In this document: in pieces, positions 26,369 to 36,550 of the stretch
Numbering within the stretch: the first letter of the stretch is position 1
Layout: each line of letters starts with the position of its first letter
Assembly (NCBI RefSeq): GCF_011516825.1
Contig: NZ_WOTA01000006.1
Span: 124,001-188,000 of the forward strand
DNA: 64,000 nt
Origin: Acetobacter oeni
GTDB taxonomy: Bacteria; Pseudomonadota; Alphaproteobacteria; Acetobacterales; Acetobacteraceae
Direction of reading: 5' to 3'
The notes under the pieces: model-generated
What the model was told of the DNA's origin: nothing
Database searches by the model: none
Seen by the model: the letters and a program-made list of their open reading frames with translations, nothing else
Translations under genes and position numbers: made by a program

Positions 26369-29173
26369 TTGACCGAGAATCCCGACCTGCCCGCCCCGCC
26401 TTCTGACCTCGTTCCGGTAGCGATCGAGGAGGAAATGCGGTCCTCCTATCTTGCGTATGCGATGTCCGTGATTGTGGCGCGTGCGCTGCCGGATGTGCGC
26501 GACGGGCTGAAGCCTGTGCATCGCCGTATTCTTTATGCGATGCGGGAGAGCGGCTTTACGGCGGACAAGCCCTATCGCAAATCGGCCCGCGCGGTCGGTG
26601 ACGTGATGGGTAAATATCATCCGCACGGCGACTCCTCGATTTATGACGCCATGGTTCGTATGGCCCAGCACTGGTCGATGCGGGTCAAGCTGATTGACGG
26701 GCAGGGGAATTTCGGATCGGTCGACGGGGATAGTCCGGCGGCGATGCGTTATACCGAGGCGCGTCTGGCGAAGGCGTCTTCGTTCCTGCTGGACGACATC
26801 GACCGGGACACGGTCGATTTTCAGCCGAACTACGATGAGAGCGAGAGCGAACCGACGGTTCTTCCGGCGGCGTTCCCGAATCTGCTGGTCAACGGCGCGA
26901 CGGGCATTGCCGTTGGCATGGCGACCAACATTCCGACGCATAATCCGGGTGAAGTGATCGACGCCGCTCTGGCGATGATCCGGAATCCGGACATCACGCT
27001 TGAAGAGCTGATGGAGATCATACCGGGTCCTGATTTCCCGACGGGCGGCATTATTCTGGGGCGGACGGGCATCCGCAACGCCTTTGCCACCGGGCGCGGT
27101 TCGGTGATCACCCGGGCGCGGGCGGAGATCGAGGAGATCCGCAAGGACCGCAAGGCGATCATCATCACCGAGATTCCGTATCAGGTGAACAAGGCGACGC
27201 TTCAGGAGAAGATCGCCGAGCTGGTTCGCGACAAGACAAGCGACCGGCACATTGAGGGTATTTCGGACATTCGCGACGAGTCCGACCGGTCCGGCATGCG
27301 GGTGGTGATCGAGCTGAAGCGTGAGGCGACACCGGAGGTGGTGCTGAACCAGCTCTATCGCTTTACGCAGCTTCAGACCTCGTTTGGCGTGAACATGCTG
27401 GCGCTCAATGGCGGTCAGCCGAAGCTGATGGGGCTGATGGAGGTCCTGTCGGCATTTATCGCTTTCCGCGAGGAAGTGATCATGCGGCGCGCGCGCTTCG
27501 ATCTGGCGAAGGCGCGGGATCGCGGGCACATTCTGGTCGGTCTGGTGATCGCGGTTGCGAATATTGACGCCGTGATTGCACTGATCCGCGCTGCGCCGGA
27601 TGCCGCGACGGCGCGTGAGTCGCTGATGGCGGCGCAGTGGGACGCGGCGGATGTCGAGCCGCTGCTGGCGCTGATACATGATGAGGGCAATGTCGTTGTT
27701 GACGGCAGGGTGCGTCTGACGGAAGCGCAGGCGCGGGGCATTCTGGAGCTGCGTCTCCAGCGTCTGACCGGGCTGGAACGCGAGAAGATCCAGAGTGAGC
27801 TGTCTGAGGTTGCGGTTAAGATCAACGAGCTGCTGGAGATTATCCGCAGCCGTCCGCGGCGTCTGGAAGTGATGTGTGATGAGCTTCTGGCGGCGCGGGC
27901 GGAGATTGCTACGCCGCGTATGACGGAGATTGCCGATTATGCGGGCGATCAGGACGATGAGAGCCTGATCGAGCCGGGGCTGATGGTGGTCACTATTACG
28001 CGGGACGGGTTCATCAAGCGGACGCCGCTGGAGGTGTTCCGGGCGCAGAATCGTGGCGGGCGCGGGCGTACGGCGGCGGGGCGGCGCGGGGATGACATTG
28101 TTGTCCGGTCGTTCAATGCGCACACGCATCAATGGGTGCTGTTCTTCTCGTCGGGTGGCAAGGCGTATCGGGAGAAGGTCTGGCGTCTGCCGGAGGCGAG
28201 TCCGACGGCGAAGGGGCGTGCGCTGGTCAATCTTCTGCCGGATCTGGGCGGGGACTCGATCACGGCGGTTCTGCCGCTGCCTCAGGACGAGGATCTGTGG
28301 GAGGCGCTGCATCTGGTCTTTGCGACGGCCAGTGGTGGCGTGCGCCGGAACAGGCTGAGTGATTTCCGCAATATCCGGTCCTCAGGGCTGATCGCGATGA
28401 AGCTGGACGAGAATGACAGTCTGATCGGGGTGGCGACGTGCCGCGTGGGGCAGGATGTCTTCCTGGCGACGCGCGGGGCACGGTGCATCCGCTTCCAGAT
28501 CACGGACGATATTCTGCGTGTGTTTGCCGGACGTGACTCGTCGGGTGTGCGGGGTATTCGTCTGGGCGAAGGCGACAGGGTGATCAGTCTCTGCGTTCTG
28601 AACCATGTTGATGCGACGGTTGAGGAGCGGGCGCTGTATCTTCGGGCGGCTAATGCGAAGCGTCGCGCGGAGAATGCGGCGGATGAGGGGGCTGACGAAG
28701 GCGCTGAGTCGGATGAGATCGTTAGTCTGCCAGAAGGATCGGATCTGTCGCAGGAGCGGTTCGACGAGCTTGAGGCGGCGGAGGAGATTCTGCTGACGGT
28801 GAGCGACGCGGGCTTCGGGCGGCGGTCTTCGGCTTATGACTATCGTGTGAGTGGTCGTGGTGGTCTGGGTATTACGAACATGAACTTCTCGGCCAGCAAG
28901 CGCGGGTCGGCTGTGGTTGCGACTCTGCCGGTTCTGGCGGGAACGGATGTGATGCTGGTGACGGATGCCGGACGTTTGATTCGTGTTCCGGTCGATCAGG
29001 TGCGAGTCATGTCCCGGCAGGCGAGCGGCGTGACGCTGCTGCGTCTGGACGGGAAAGAGTCGGTCACCAGTGTCTTTCCGGTGCTGGAGGACGATTCGGC
29101 TGATGAGCCCGGGACCGGGGCTGATCCCGCAGGGGAGCCCGGCGCGGCGGACAGTGGGAGTGACGATGCCTGA
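26369..29173 (+). CDS. gyrA: DNA gyrase subunit A
   Basis: This 934-residue protein is the breakage-reunion subunit of DNA gyrase, which introduces negative supercoils with GyrB. The catalytic Tyr128 lies in [11 protein letters not shown]. The quinolone-resistance region reads [20 protein letters not shown], with Ser89 and Asp93 at the positions of E. coli Ser83 and Asp87, a susceptible-type pattern. The GyrA box is present as [15 protein letters not shown], followed by the beta-pinwheel blades and a very acidic tail. The start is a TTG preceded by GGAAAAG; no ATG before residue 23 is usable. Its stop overlaps the coaD start by 8 bases. Confidence 0.96.
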   Translation: MTENPDLPAPPSDLVPVAIEEEMRSSYLAYAMSVIVARALPDVRDGLKPVHRRILYAMRESGFTADKPYRKSARAVGDVMGKYHPHGDSSIYDAMVRMAQHWSMRVKLIDGQGNFGSVDGDSPAAMRYTEARLAKASSFLLDDIDRDTVDFQPNYDESESEPTVLPAAFPNLLVNGATGIAVGMATNIPTHNPGEVIDAALAMIRNPDITLEELMEIIPGPDFPTGGIILGRTGIRNAFATGRGSVITRARAEIEEIRKDRKAIIITEIPYQVNKATLQEKIAELVRDKTSDRHIEGISDIRDESDRSGMRVVIELKREATPEVVLNQLYRFTQLQTSFGVNMLALNGGQPKLMGLMEVLSAFIAFREEVIMRRARFDLAKARDRGHILVGLVIAVANIDAVIALIRAAPDAATARESLMAAQWDAADVEPLLALIHDEGNVVVDGRVRLTEAQARGILELRLQRLTGLEREKIQSELSEVAVKINELLEIIRSRPRRLEVMCDELLAARAEIATPRMTEIADYAGDQDDESLIEPGLMVVTITRDGFIKRTPLEVFRAQNRGGRGRTAAGRRGDDIVVRSFNAHTHQWVLFFSSGGKAYREKVWRLPEASPTAKGRALVNLLPDLGGDSITAVLPLPQDEDLWEALHLVFATASGGVRRNRLSDFRNIRSSGLIAMKLDENDSLIGVATCRVGQDVFLATRGARCIRFQITDDILRVFAGRDSSGVRGIRLGEGDRVISLCVLNHVDATVEERALYLRAANAKRRAENAADEGADEGAESDEIVSLPEGSDLSQERFDELEAAEEILLTVSDAGFGRRSSAYDYRVSGRGGLGITNMNFSASKRGSAVVATLPVLAGTDVMLVTDAGRLIRVPVDQVRVMSRQASGVTLLRLDGKESVTSVFPVLEDDSADEPGTGADPAGEPGAADSGSDDA

Positions 29174-29684
29174 ACGGACTCGCCGCATCGGGTTTTACCC
29201 GGGCACGTTTGATCCTGTGACGTTAGGTCACATGGACATCATTGAGCGTGCGGCGAGACTGGTTGACCGGCTGGTGATCGGGGTTGCGAAGAACGCGGGG
29301 AAAAACCCGCTTCTTTCGATTGAAGAGCGGGTGGCGGCGCTCCGGGAAGAGGTTCCGGGGCTTGTTGAGCGGACGGGGGCCGAAATTGAGGTCATTGCAT
29401 TCGACGAGTTGCTGGTCGAGGCGGTGCGCCGGCAGAAAGCGACACTGATTTTTCGCGGGCTGCGGCTTCTGGTCGATTTTGACTATGAGGCGCAGATGCA
29501 GGGCGCGAACCGGAAGCTTGCGCCGGAAATAGAGACAGTCTTTCTGATGGCGACGGAACGGACGCAGTTTATTTCCTCGCATATGGTGCGGGAGATCGCG
29601 GCATATGGCGGGGATATCAGCGAGTTTGCTCCGGAAGGCGCGCGTCGTCGTGTGGTTGCCCGACTGGCCAGGGGCTCTCTCTGA
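29166..29684 (+). CDS. coaD: Phosphopantetheine adenylyltransferase CoaD
   Basis: CoaD transfers AMP to 4'-phosphopantetheine, the penultimate step of coenzyme A synthesis. The 172-residue protein shows the nucleotidyltransferase motif [18 protein letters not shown], the conserved [25 protein letters not shown] and the [15 protein letters not shown] loop with its ISSxxxR motif. The start codon overlaps the end of gyrA (8 shared bases in another frame), so the two are translationally coupled. Confidence 0.95.
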   Translation: MPERTRRIGFYPGTFDPVTLGHMDIIERAARLVDRLVIGVAKNAGKNPLLSIEERVAALREEVPGLVERTGAEIEVIAFDELLVEAVRRQKATLIFRGLRLLVDFDYEAQMQGANRKLAPEIETVFLMATERTQFISSHMVREIAAYGGDISEFAPEGARRRVVARLARGSL

Positions 29685-29830
29685 TTTTGTGATTCCGGTC
29701 GTGTGACGTAAGGCTCCTTTCAGGGTCTGCCTGTTCTGTGAACCATGGTTCCGGCGGCGGACGGAAAGCCGGCACAGTTCTCCTGTCGCGAGTTCCGGTG
29801 CCGGAGCGTATGAAGTGATTGGATAATGAC

Positions 29831-30319
29831 ATGGCTGAAACTGACAACAACGATCTGCTGAACATGGATCTGGCGTCAGGGCGGGTGGTGATTCGCCTGC
29901 GTCCGGACCTTGCTCCTCTGGCGGCTGAGCGTCTGCGGACGCTGTCTGCCGAGGGATTCTATGACAATACGCCGTTTCACCGGGTGATTTCCGGCTTTAT
30001 GGCGCAGGGCGGCGATCCGACGGGCACTGGCACCGGCGGCAGCAAGCTTCCTGATCTGAAGGCTGAGTTCACGCGGGCTGCGAAGTTCGAGCGTGGCACG
30101 ATCGGTATGGCGCGGACGATGGATCCGAACAGTGCGAACAGTCAGTTTTTCATCATGTTCGAGCCGTCTCCGCATCTCGATGGTCAGTACACCATCGTGG
30201 GTGACGTGACTGAGGGCATGGAACTTGTGGACAAGATCAAGCGCGGTTCCGGCGGTGGCGGCGTGGTGCAGGATCCGGACCGGATTATTAAAATGCGTCC
30301 GGCTTCGGCTGCGGCCTGA
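29831..30319 (+). CDS. Peptidyl-prolyl cis-trans isomerase, cyclophilin type
   Basis: This 162-residue cytoplasmic cyclophilin catalyses proline isomerisation. The fold is evident from YDNTPFHRVISGFMAQGGDPTGTGTGG, then FERGTIGMARTMDPNSANSQFFIMF and LDGQYTIVGDVTEGMELVDKI. The catalytic arginine is in FHRV, and QFFI is the usual active-site strand. No signal peptide is present. The ATG at 29831 is preferred over the in-frame TTG at 29819. It follows coaD by 146 bases, an order common in alphaproteobacteria. Confidence 0.93.
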   Translation: MAETDNNDLLNMDLASGRVVIRLRPDLAPLAAERLRTLSAEGFYDNTPFHRVISGFMAQGGDPTGTGTGGSKLPDLKAEFTRAAKFERGTIGMARTMDPNSANSQFFIMFEPSPHLDGQYTIVGDVTEGMELVDKIKRGSGGGGVVQDPDRIIKMRPASAAA

Positions 30320-30382
30320 TCATTTTTTGTGACAGTGGTGGTTGACAGAGTCGGCCACCACCTTTACCCGATGGCCCGCAGT

Positions 30383-30458
30383 GAGCCGGTAGCTCAGCTG
30401 GTAGAGCATTCGACTTTTAATCGAATGGTCGAGGGTTCGAGTCCCTCCCGGCTCACCA
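30383..30458 (+). tRNA. tRNA-Lys (anticodon TTT)
   Basis: The 76 bases fold as a standard tRNA with acceptor stem GAGCCGG/CCGGCTC, D-arm GCTC-GAGC, anticodon stem TTCGA/TCGAA with loop CTTTTAA, T-arm GAGGG-TTCGAGT-CCCTC, and encoded CCA. The anticodon TTT reads lysine codons. A perfect TTGACA lies about 36 bases upstream (30342-30347). Confidence 0.97.
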
Positions 30459-30656
30459 ATTTATCCTGACCTGAATTCTTTCCCGTCAGGATTTTACTCC
30501 CCGATTTAGGAAATTGTTAATCAGCTCGCTTTAACCTCCGAGATGTGCTGCGGCGGCGGTTTTTGCACGAACTGTGTGGAGGTCAGCCTGTCCGGAGCCG
30601 GAGCGTCGATTCCCGGTTTGTGACCAGGTGGCGTCGTTGTGCAGTTCGGAGTTTGG

Positions 30657-31127
30657 ATGGCGGAAGAAGCTGAAATGGACGGAGCCCCGGAGGCTTCTCC
30701 CGGAAAGAAGAAGCTGATGCTCATTGTGGGCATCGTGGTCGTGCTTCTGGCGCTTGGCGGGGGTGGCTGGTTCTATAAGCAGCACAGCGCGAAAACTGTG
30801 AAGCCGAAGGTTGAGCAGGTGCAGCCGGAACCTTTCCTGGTTGATATTCCGACGGTTATTTCGAATCTCGACAATTCATCCGGGCGACCGGTTTTTGTGA
30901 AGATTTCTGCGAAGCTTCAGGTTGCCGGTGGTCTGATGTCGCAGGTGCAGGCTCAGATCCCTGAGATTCAGAATATTTTTCAGACTTATCTGCATGAAAG
31001 TACGCAGGCGGACCTGAGTGGCAACGGTATTTACCGCTTACGGGAAGCATTGCTCGACCGTATTGCGGTGCAGCTTGCGCCGGTTGAGGTCCGGGATCTT
31101 CTGTTTACCGAGTTTCTGATCCAATGA
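30657..31127 (+). CDS. fliL: Flagellar basal-body-associated protein FliL
   Basis: FliL sits in the inner membrane around the flagellar stator and modulates motor torque. The 156-residue protein has a short cytoplasmic N-terminus, one membrane helix (KLMLIVGIVVVLLALGGGGWFY) and a periplasmic domain with FLVDIPTVISNLDNSSGRPVFVKISAKLQV and the usual ending VRDLLFTEFLIQ. GGAG lies 6 bases before the ATG at 30657; an in-frame GTG at 30639 is less likely. Its stop overlaps the fliM start (ATGA). Confidence 0.92.
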   Translation: MAEEAEMDGAPEASPGKKKLMLIVGIVVVLLALGGGGWFYKQHSAKTVKPKVEQVQPEPFLVDIPTVISNLDNSSGRPVFVKISAKLQVAGGLMSQVQAQIPEIQNIFQTYLHESTQADLSGNGIYRLREALLDRIAVQLAPVEVRDLLFTEFLIQ

Positions 31128-32245
31128 GCGGGACGCAGGGTTCACTGAACGGCAACATTCCGCGTCCCGGTCCGACAGCCTCGTTGCGCGATCTTGAAGG
31201 CGTGGACCAGGGGCCGGCATATGCGGACGGGGTTCCCCCGGATGATGATGCAGAGCATGTTCTCGATCAGGCGGAAATCGACAGTATTCTCGGCAATGCG
31301 TTCGGAGGGGGCGACATTGAGGAGAGCACGAGCGGGCTTGAGAGGATTATCGGCTCGGGACTGGTCAGCTATGAGCGTCTGCCGATGCTCGAGGTGGTTT
31401 TTGACCGTCTTATGCGGATTGTCTCTACGACGCTGCGCAACTTCACGAATGATAATGTTGACGTATCGATTGATGGCATCAGTTCGATGCGGTTCGGTGA
31501 CTATCTGAACTCCGCGCCGGCTTCCTGTATTTTTGCGGTCTTTAAAGCGGAGGAGTGGGAGAACTACGGGCTGATGGTCGTTGACTCGGCTCTGACCTAT
31601 TCCATGGTCGACGTTCTTCTTGGAGGCGCGCGTAATCCCCGGCCTCTGAATGTCGAGGGGCGGCTCCATACAACGATCGAGCGGTCTCTCATCGAGAAAA
31701 TGGTAAAGCTGGTTCTGGAGGATCTGAGTGTCGGCTTTGATCCGATCTGCGCCGTAAATTTTAAATTCGAACGTCTGGAAATCAGCTCCCGGTTTGCGGC
31801 GATCTGTCGTGCGTCCAATGCGGTATTTCTGGCCCGGATGCGGGTGGAAATGGATGACCGTGGCGGAAACATTGACGTGCTGCTGCCATATTCGACGCTT
31901 GAGCCGGTGCGGGATTTGTTGCTGCAGCAGTTCATGGGCGAGAAATTCGGTCGGGATTCGATATGGGAGACGCATCTGGCGGAAAAGCTGCGTGATACGG
32001 ATGTGCAGCTTGAGGCGGTACTGGGGGAACAGACGATGAAGCTTTCCGAGATCGTAGATCTGAAGCCGGGTTCAGTGATTGTTCTGGAGCATCAGCTTAA
32101 GCAGCCGGTAAGTCTGCGTTGCGGACAGATTCCGATGTTCACCGGAAAGCTTGGGCGAAAGAAAGAAAATATAGCCATACGGATCGAGGAAGATCTGCTG
32201 GCTGTGCGTCAGCTCCTTGATGCGCCTGAGGGTTTGTACTCATAG
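31124..32245 (+). CDS. fliM: Flagellar motor switch protein FliM
   Basis: FliM forms the C-ring switch and binds phospho-CheY. The 373-residue sequence carries the motif LDQAEIDSILGNAF near residue 47, then a central CheC-like domain (LERIIGSGLVSYERLPMLEVVFDRLMR) and a C-terminal SpoA domain (LKPGSVIVLEHQLKQPVSLRCGQIPMFTGKLGRKKENIAIRI). The extreme N-terminus lacks an obvious canonical CheY-binding LSQxEIDAL motif apart from LDQAEIDSIL. It overlaps fliL by four bases and leads into DUF6468 with a 14-base gap. Confidence 0.95.
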   Translation: MSGTQGSLNGNIPRPGPTASLRDLEGVDQGPAYADGVPPDDDAEHVLDQAEIDSILGNAFGGGDIEESTSGLERIIGSGLVSYERLPMLEVVFDRLMRIVSTTLRNFTNDNVDVSIDGISSMRFGDYLNSAPASCIFAVFKAEEWENYGLMVVDSALTYSMVDVLLGGARNPRPLNVEGRLHTTIERSLIEKMVKLVLEDLSVGFDPICAVNFKFERLEISSRFAAICRASNAVFLARMRVEMDDRGGNIDVLLPYSTLEPVRDLLLQQFMGEKFGRDSIWETHLAEKLRDTDVQLEAVLGEQTMKLSEIVDLKPGSVIVLEHQLKQPVSLRCGQIPMFTGKLGRKKENIAIRIEEDLLAVRQLLDAPEGLYS

Positions 32246-32259
32246 GGTGGAGATATTTT

Positions 32260-32847
32260 ATGACGACATTTGAATATGTAATGGAGTTTGTGCTTTGCAT
32301 TCTCCTTCTTATGGGAATTTTTTATAGTATTTATCTCGGCCGGGCGCTGGCGGTTCTGCGCCGTGACCGGCGAGAGCTTGCCGAACTTGTCGCCAAGCTC
32401 GATGAGAGCGGGCGGCGGGCCGAGGACGGAGTTGAAAAGCTGCAGTCGGCGGGAGATATCAGTGGCCGCGCGCTGGGGCGCATGATTGACCAGTCTCGCA
32501 TGCTGCAGAGTGAACTTGAAACATTATCCAGCCGGGCGGACTCGATTGCAGGCCGGCTGGAAGGGCTGGTTCGTGAAGGCAATCGTCCTCTGACGGAGGA
32601 GCGGATGGCATCCGAAGCGGAGCGTCTGGTGATGTCGGAGAAGCTGGTTTCATCCGCGTCCGAACCCGGAGCGATTCCCGGTGCAATGCATGCGCCTGCT
32701 TCCTCGTTGCCCGTCAGCCCTCAGTTATCAGACGCTTCCGCGTCGGTTTCTCAGTCATCTGCTCCGGCATTGCGACCATATGAACAGCGCTCCCGTCAGC
32801 GTACGGCTGCTGAGCAGGACCTGATCCGCGCCCTGCGGATGGGTTGA
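32260..32847 (+). CDS. DUF6468-type membrane-anchored flagellar-cluster protein
   Basis: This 195-residue protein has one N-terminal membrane helix (MEFVLCILLLMGIFYSIYLG), then a charged, probably coiled-coil stretch (RRDRRELAELVAKLDESGRRAEDGVEKLQSA). A Ser/Pro/Ala-rich tail ends in TAAEQDLIRALRMG. Proteins of this kind (DUF6468) occur between fliM and motE-like genes in alphaproteobacterial flagellar clusters. A role in stator or basal-body assembly is likely but unproven. It lies between fliM and the motE-like gene, with gaps of 14 and 9 bases. Confidence 0.8.
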   Translation: MTTFEYVMEFVLCILLLMGIFYSIYLGRALAVLRRDRRELAELVAKLDESGRRAEDGVEKLQSAGDISGRALGRMIDQSRMLQSELETLSSRADSIAGRLEGLVREGNRPLTEERMASEAERLVMSEKLVSSASEPGAIPGAMHAPASSLPVSPQLSDASASVSQSSAPALRPYEQRSRQRTAAEQDLIRALRMG

Positions 32848-32856
32848 AGGTAAGGT

Positions 32857-33654
32857 ATGCCGAAAATCTCGTTTCCACGTGTTTTCCAGCTCTCGGCCTG
32901 TCTGATGGCGGGAGTGTTCTCTCTCAAGGCATATCTTCTGACGAGTTCGCTGCTGTTTGCAAATACACCTGCCGGGGCGACTGTGCAGGCAGCCGGATCG
33001 AATGTGGCGCAGACAGCAGGGCCTGCTGCCGGAAGCGGAACTGCGCAGGCGCAACAAAAAAGCAGTGTGTCTCCGGCGGGAACACCAGCGGAGCAGATCG
33101 GTGCGGTGGTGCCTCCGGGGCAGGGGATTAAACCGGCAGATGAGAAAAACGCCGGACCGTGTTCCGGGGGGGCAACCTGTGTCGGGGAAGTCAGCCAGCC
33201 TGACCTGGATGTCGACCATCGTGCGGATGCGGCCCGGCAGGCACTTTTGACCGATCTGGGTGGACGGACGCGTCAGCTTGATGAAGAATCCCGTAAGCTG
33301 GATGATATGAAGCGAACGATTGAAGCCTCGCAGGCAGCACTGGACGTGAGACTGCAGAAATATTCACAGGAGCAGTCGAACATGGCGGCGGTGTCAAAGG
33401 AGAAAAAGCAGCTCAGTGATGCTGATATCGACCGGTTAGTTAAAATTTACGAATCTATGGCGCCACGTGATGCCGCATCTATTTTCAATGTACTCGATTT
33501 TCAGGTTGTGGTTCCGGTAATGACGAAAATGAATCCACGGAAAACATCTGCTATTCTGGCTGGCATGTCTCCGGACCGTGCGATGATGGTGACCCAGCTT
33601 CTCGCGGGTATGCCTCGCAAAGGAGGGATGGTGCGGGCAGGCACAAACGGTTAA
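32857..33654 (+). CDS. MotE-like flagellar periplasmic protein (MgtE-N-like domain)
   Basis: This 265-residue exported protein has an N-terminal hydrophobic signal/anchor, then a long low-complexity Ala/Gly/Ser region. A coiled coil (RQLDEESRKLDDMKRTIEASQAALDVRLQKY) leads into a helical domain, KIYESMAPRDAASIFNVLDFQVVVPVMTKMNPRKTSAILAGM. That domain resembles the MgtE N-terminal domain seen in MotE, the periplasmic chaperone of MotC. No transport domain is present, so this is not a Mg2+ channel. Its position after fliM/DUF6468 supports a motor role. Confidence 0.82.
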   Translation: MPKISFPRVFQLSACLMAGVFSLKAYLLTSSLLFANTPAGATVQAAGSNVAQTAGPAAGSGTAQAQQKSSVSPAGTPAEQIGAVVPPGQGIKPADEKNAGPCSGGATCVGEVSQPDLDVDHRADAARQALLTDLGGRTRQLDEESRKLDDMKRTIEASQAALDVRLQKYSQEQSNMAAVSKEKKQLSDADIDRLVKIYESMAPRDAASIFNVLDFQVVVPVMTKMNPRKTSAILAGMSPDRAMMVTQLLAGMPRKGGMVRAGTNG

Positions 33655-33733
33655 TTCACTCATCTTTATATGTTATTATTTTCAGAGATTGTCGTGCTTA
33701 CATCTGTGCGACAGTACAAAACAGGGACAGGGT

Positions 33734-36430
33734 GTGCAGAAAAAACTTCCTCTGACATTGTGGATCGCGACATCATGTCTTGGCGGTTTGCCTCTTTCTG
33801 TCGTTACAGCTTCTGCTCAGGTAAATATTAAAGATGGTGTTGCCACTTCAGCAAATGATGCCGTGGGTTCTGCTGTTCCGGCGCAGGATACTCATCGCTA
33901 TCGGGTCAGAGGTGCAAAGAAACATTCTGTTGCACCGAAAGAGAACGTAACCGCTCCCGGTTCGTCTGAAAGCGCACCGAATGCGTCAGTGGCAGGCGAA
34001 AAGACTGCGGCTGACGGAGTGCTGCCCCCCGGCTGGCGACAGGATAAGATCGGTGTGCAGCAGGATAAGGATGTTCAGTCGCCTGCGGGAACATCACCGG
34101 CTTCGCCTGGAAACGGTTCGCCTGCTCTGCTGAAGAATACACTCGCTTCCGCGAATTCAGCATCGCGGGATGGCGCGGACGGGAGTCCGGCGCCCGGTGT
34201 TGCAGGTCAGGGGGATGGCGGGAGTTCGCAGCTGCCATCTCACGCGCAGATCAGCAAAATTTTCCTGCCAATGGGGGATGGTGCGGGGATCGCCGCATTC
34301 TGGTCTCGTAATGATTTCATAATTGTCTCTGATCATGCGACGCAACTGGATGCCGGGGCGCTCAAAGATACAGGGCCATTCTCTTCGGTCGAAGTGCGGA
34401 CTCCGGGCGGGATAACTGTCGTGACCTTTCATTTTGACGGAAGACAGCCGCTGACACTGAGCAGGCAGCCGGGTGGGTGGATACTCGCGGTGACACCGAA
34501 GGAGGAGGGCGGACTGGCGCACCTCTCGCCTGAGCAGAAAGATGGCGGCATTCTTTATCGCATGCCGCAGCCTGGGCGGATCGTGGAGCTTTCTGATCCT
34601 GCTTCCGGGGCAAGGCTTCTTGTCGCGACATCGCTGGCGAAAGTGCCGGGGCCGAGACTGCCGCACAGGCATGTGGGATATGAAATCTGGCCTTCCTTGC
34701 AGGGACTGGTCTTTGCTGTGGAATCCGACCAGATCGAGGTTCGTGATGGTGGTGGCGGGCCGTTTCTGGATGCTGTTGGTAAGGGCGCGATCCCGCTGGC
34801 CAATGGCGCATCGGGACGGGTGGTCGATGACAGAGTCGACTGGTCGTGGCTGGGGCTGAGATCGCTCTCTCCCGCGGCTTTGCGGGAGGATTACCGGAGA
34901 CACTGGACTCAGGCCGCGATGCTGCCTCCGGAAAACCGCAATGAGGCGCGTCTTGCTGCGGCCCGGTCCGCGTTTGCTCTGGGCGATGCGCATAATGCCC
35001 GCGCTATTCTGGCAACGGCGACCCAGGATGATCCAGAACTGGCGCTGCTTCCGAATGTCGCTTTTTTGCGTGCGGCATCTGAACTTCTTGCCGGGAATGT
35101 GGCGGGAGCGTCGGTCCTCGACAGTGCGGATACCGGAGAGGATGGTGCTTTGTGGCGCGGGCTTTATATGGAGCGCGCCGGAAACAATCCGGCGCAGGCC
35201 GCGTCTTTACTGGCCGGGGCGTATTCGCGTCTTGCGGATTATCCGGTCATGTTACGGGACAGGCTTCAGCCTGAGGCAGCTGCTTTTATCGCTCAGTATG
35301 GCTCGGATCAGGATCGGTCTGTTTTGTCGCCATTACCTGTTGAGCCGGCCTACGGAGCGGCCAAAGCGTTTCTGGAATTGCGTGCCGGCGATCAGAATAA
35401 GGCGCTTGCGTCGTTTCAGTTGCTGGCAAAAAAGAAAGATCCGGTTCTCTTTGAAGCTGGCTGTGAGCAGGCAATCGGGCTGCGGCTGGCCATGGGGCAG
35501 CTCCACCCTGCTGAAGCTGCCGATGCTTATGAATTGCTGATCCCGACCGCACGCCAGGTCGGGCGGGAAGATATCGTGCGTCAGGCCGAGGTTTCCGCGC
35601 TGATGCAGGCGGGACAATGGCAAAAGGCTCTTGCTGCGGCTGATGAACAGATGCGGGTTTTTCCTGACGGACGCGCTGCGATGGTATCACTGGTGCAGGA
35701 TATTTTGCTGCATCTGGCGGAATCGTCTGACGGAGCCGGTAGTCATCAGACTGATGCGATTGACAGTGTGGCGCTGATTGAGAGCCATATTGACCAGATT
35801 CCGGACGGTCCGGTGAAGGGGCGCATTCTGGCCGGGCTTGGCGCGAAACTGTGGGGGCTGGGACTGCCGGGTCGGGCCGCGCTGGCCTTTGAGCGTGCTT
35901 TGCCGCTGGCGCCGGGCAACGATCAGCGGGCCGCCTGGGGTGGTGAACTGGCCCGGGCTGACATTGAAGCCCAGAGGCTTGGCCAGGCGCGCAGGGCGCT
36001 GGATGAGACGGCAGACCCCGCGGCGGGAGGCGATATTGCGTCCCGCCGGCGGGTCATCGCGGCGAGCCTCCTGGCTAAGGAAGGCAATAAAGATCAGGCA
36101 TTACAGATGCTGGCTCAGGATGAATCGGACCAGTCGCTTGACCTTCGCGGGCGTCTTCTGGAGGAAGAGCGGAAGTGGCCTGATGCGGTGCTTGTCGTCG
36201 GGCGTCTGGCGACAAAGAATATTCCGGAACAGGGTACGCTGACGGATATGCAGCAGGATATGGCAGTCAGGCTTGCGACGGATGCGGCGCGGGCGAATGA
36301 CGGGGAAACGCTGGACCGGTTGCGCGAGTGGGTTGGACGGAGGCGCATGACGCCTGAACGGATACGGGTTTTTGATCTGCTTGTTACCTCTCCGGAAGAC
36401 GATATCCGCAGGCGTGCTGGCGGGCCGTAA
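33734..36430 (+). CDS. Large exported repeat-rich protein in the flagellar cluster, unknown function
   Basis: This protein of about 898 residues is one I cannot assign to a named family. The GTG at 33734, preceded by ACAGGGACAGG, starts a signal peptide (MQKKLPLTLWIATSCLGGL to ASAQ). Residues up to about 180 are low-complexity and probably disordered. A beta-rich domain follows (KIFLPMGDGAGIAAFWSRNDFIIVSDHATQLDAG). Much of the remainder is Ala/Leu-rich helical hairpins of TPR/Sel1-like character (EARLAAARSAFALGDAHNARAILATATQDDPELALLPNVAFLRAASELL). It is the last gene of the fliL-fliM-DUF6468-motE run, 79 bases after the motE-like gene, so a periplasmic motor-associated scaffold is a reasonable guess. 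A TTG at 33689 is an alternative start. Confidence 0.75.
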   Translation: MQKKLPLTLWIATSCLGGLPLSVVTASAQVNIKDGVATSANDAVGSAVPAQDTHRYRVRGAKKHSVAPKENVTAPGSSESAPNASVAGEKTAADGVLPPGWRQDKIGVQQDKDVQSPAGTSPASPGNGSPALLKNTLASANSASRDGADGSPAPGVAGQGDGGSSQLPSHAQISKIFLPMGDGAGIAAFWSRNDFIIVSDHATQLDAGALKDTGPFSSVEVRTPGGITVVTFHFDGRQPLTLSRQPGGWILAVTPKEEGGLAHLSPEQKDGGILYRMPQPGRIVELSDPASGARLLVATSLAKVPGPRLPHRHVGYEIWPSLQGLVFAVESDQIEVRDGGGGPFLDAVGKGAIPLANGASGRVVDDRVDWSWLGLRSLSPAALREDYRRHWTQAAMLPPENRNEARLAAARSAFALGDAHNARAILATATQDDPELALLPNVAFLRAASELLAGNVAGASVLDSADTGEDGALWRGLYMERAGNNPAQAASLLAGAYSRLADYPVMLRDRLQPEAAAFIAQYGSDQDRSVLSPLPVEPAYGAAKAFLELRAGDQNKALASFQLLAKKKDPVLFEAGCEQAIGLRLAMGQLHPAEAADAYELLIPTARQVGREDIVRQAEVSALMQAGQWQKALAAADEQMRVFPDGRAAMVSLVQDILLHLAESSDGAGSHQTDAIDSVALIESHIDQIPDGPVKGRILAGLGAKLWGLGLPGRAALAFERALPLAPGNDQRAAWGGELARADIEAQRLGQARRALDETADPAAGGDIASRRRVIAASLLAKEGNKDQALQMLAQDESDQSLDLRGRLLEEERKWPDAVLVVGRLATKNIPEQGTLTDMQQDMAVRLATDAARANDGETLDRLREWVGRRRMTPERIRVFDLLVTSPEDDIRRRAGGP

Positions 36431-36550
36431 GAGACGACTCTTTTCCTGGATTCCGGCTTCTGTTTTGTGGGGCGTTGCGATCGGAATGACTGTATTCAGC
36501 AGGAACTGATGACGGAGGCGGCATAAATAGCCGCGGGAAAGTCAAGAAAA

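Noticed and set aside
26267-28312. Long reverse-strand open frame opposite gyrA
   Set aside because: It is Arg/His/Pro-rich with no family motif and mirrors the strongly conserved gyrA codons; a typical GC-rich shadow frame.
32857-33654. Mg2+ transporter MgtE
   Set aside because: Only an MgtE-N-like helical domain is present, after a signal and coiled coil; no CBS or membrane channel domain. Context is flagellar.
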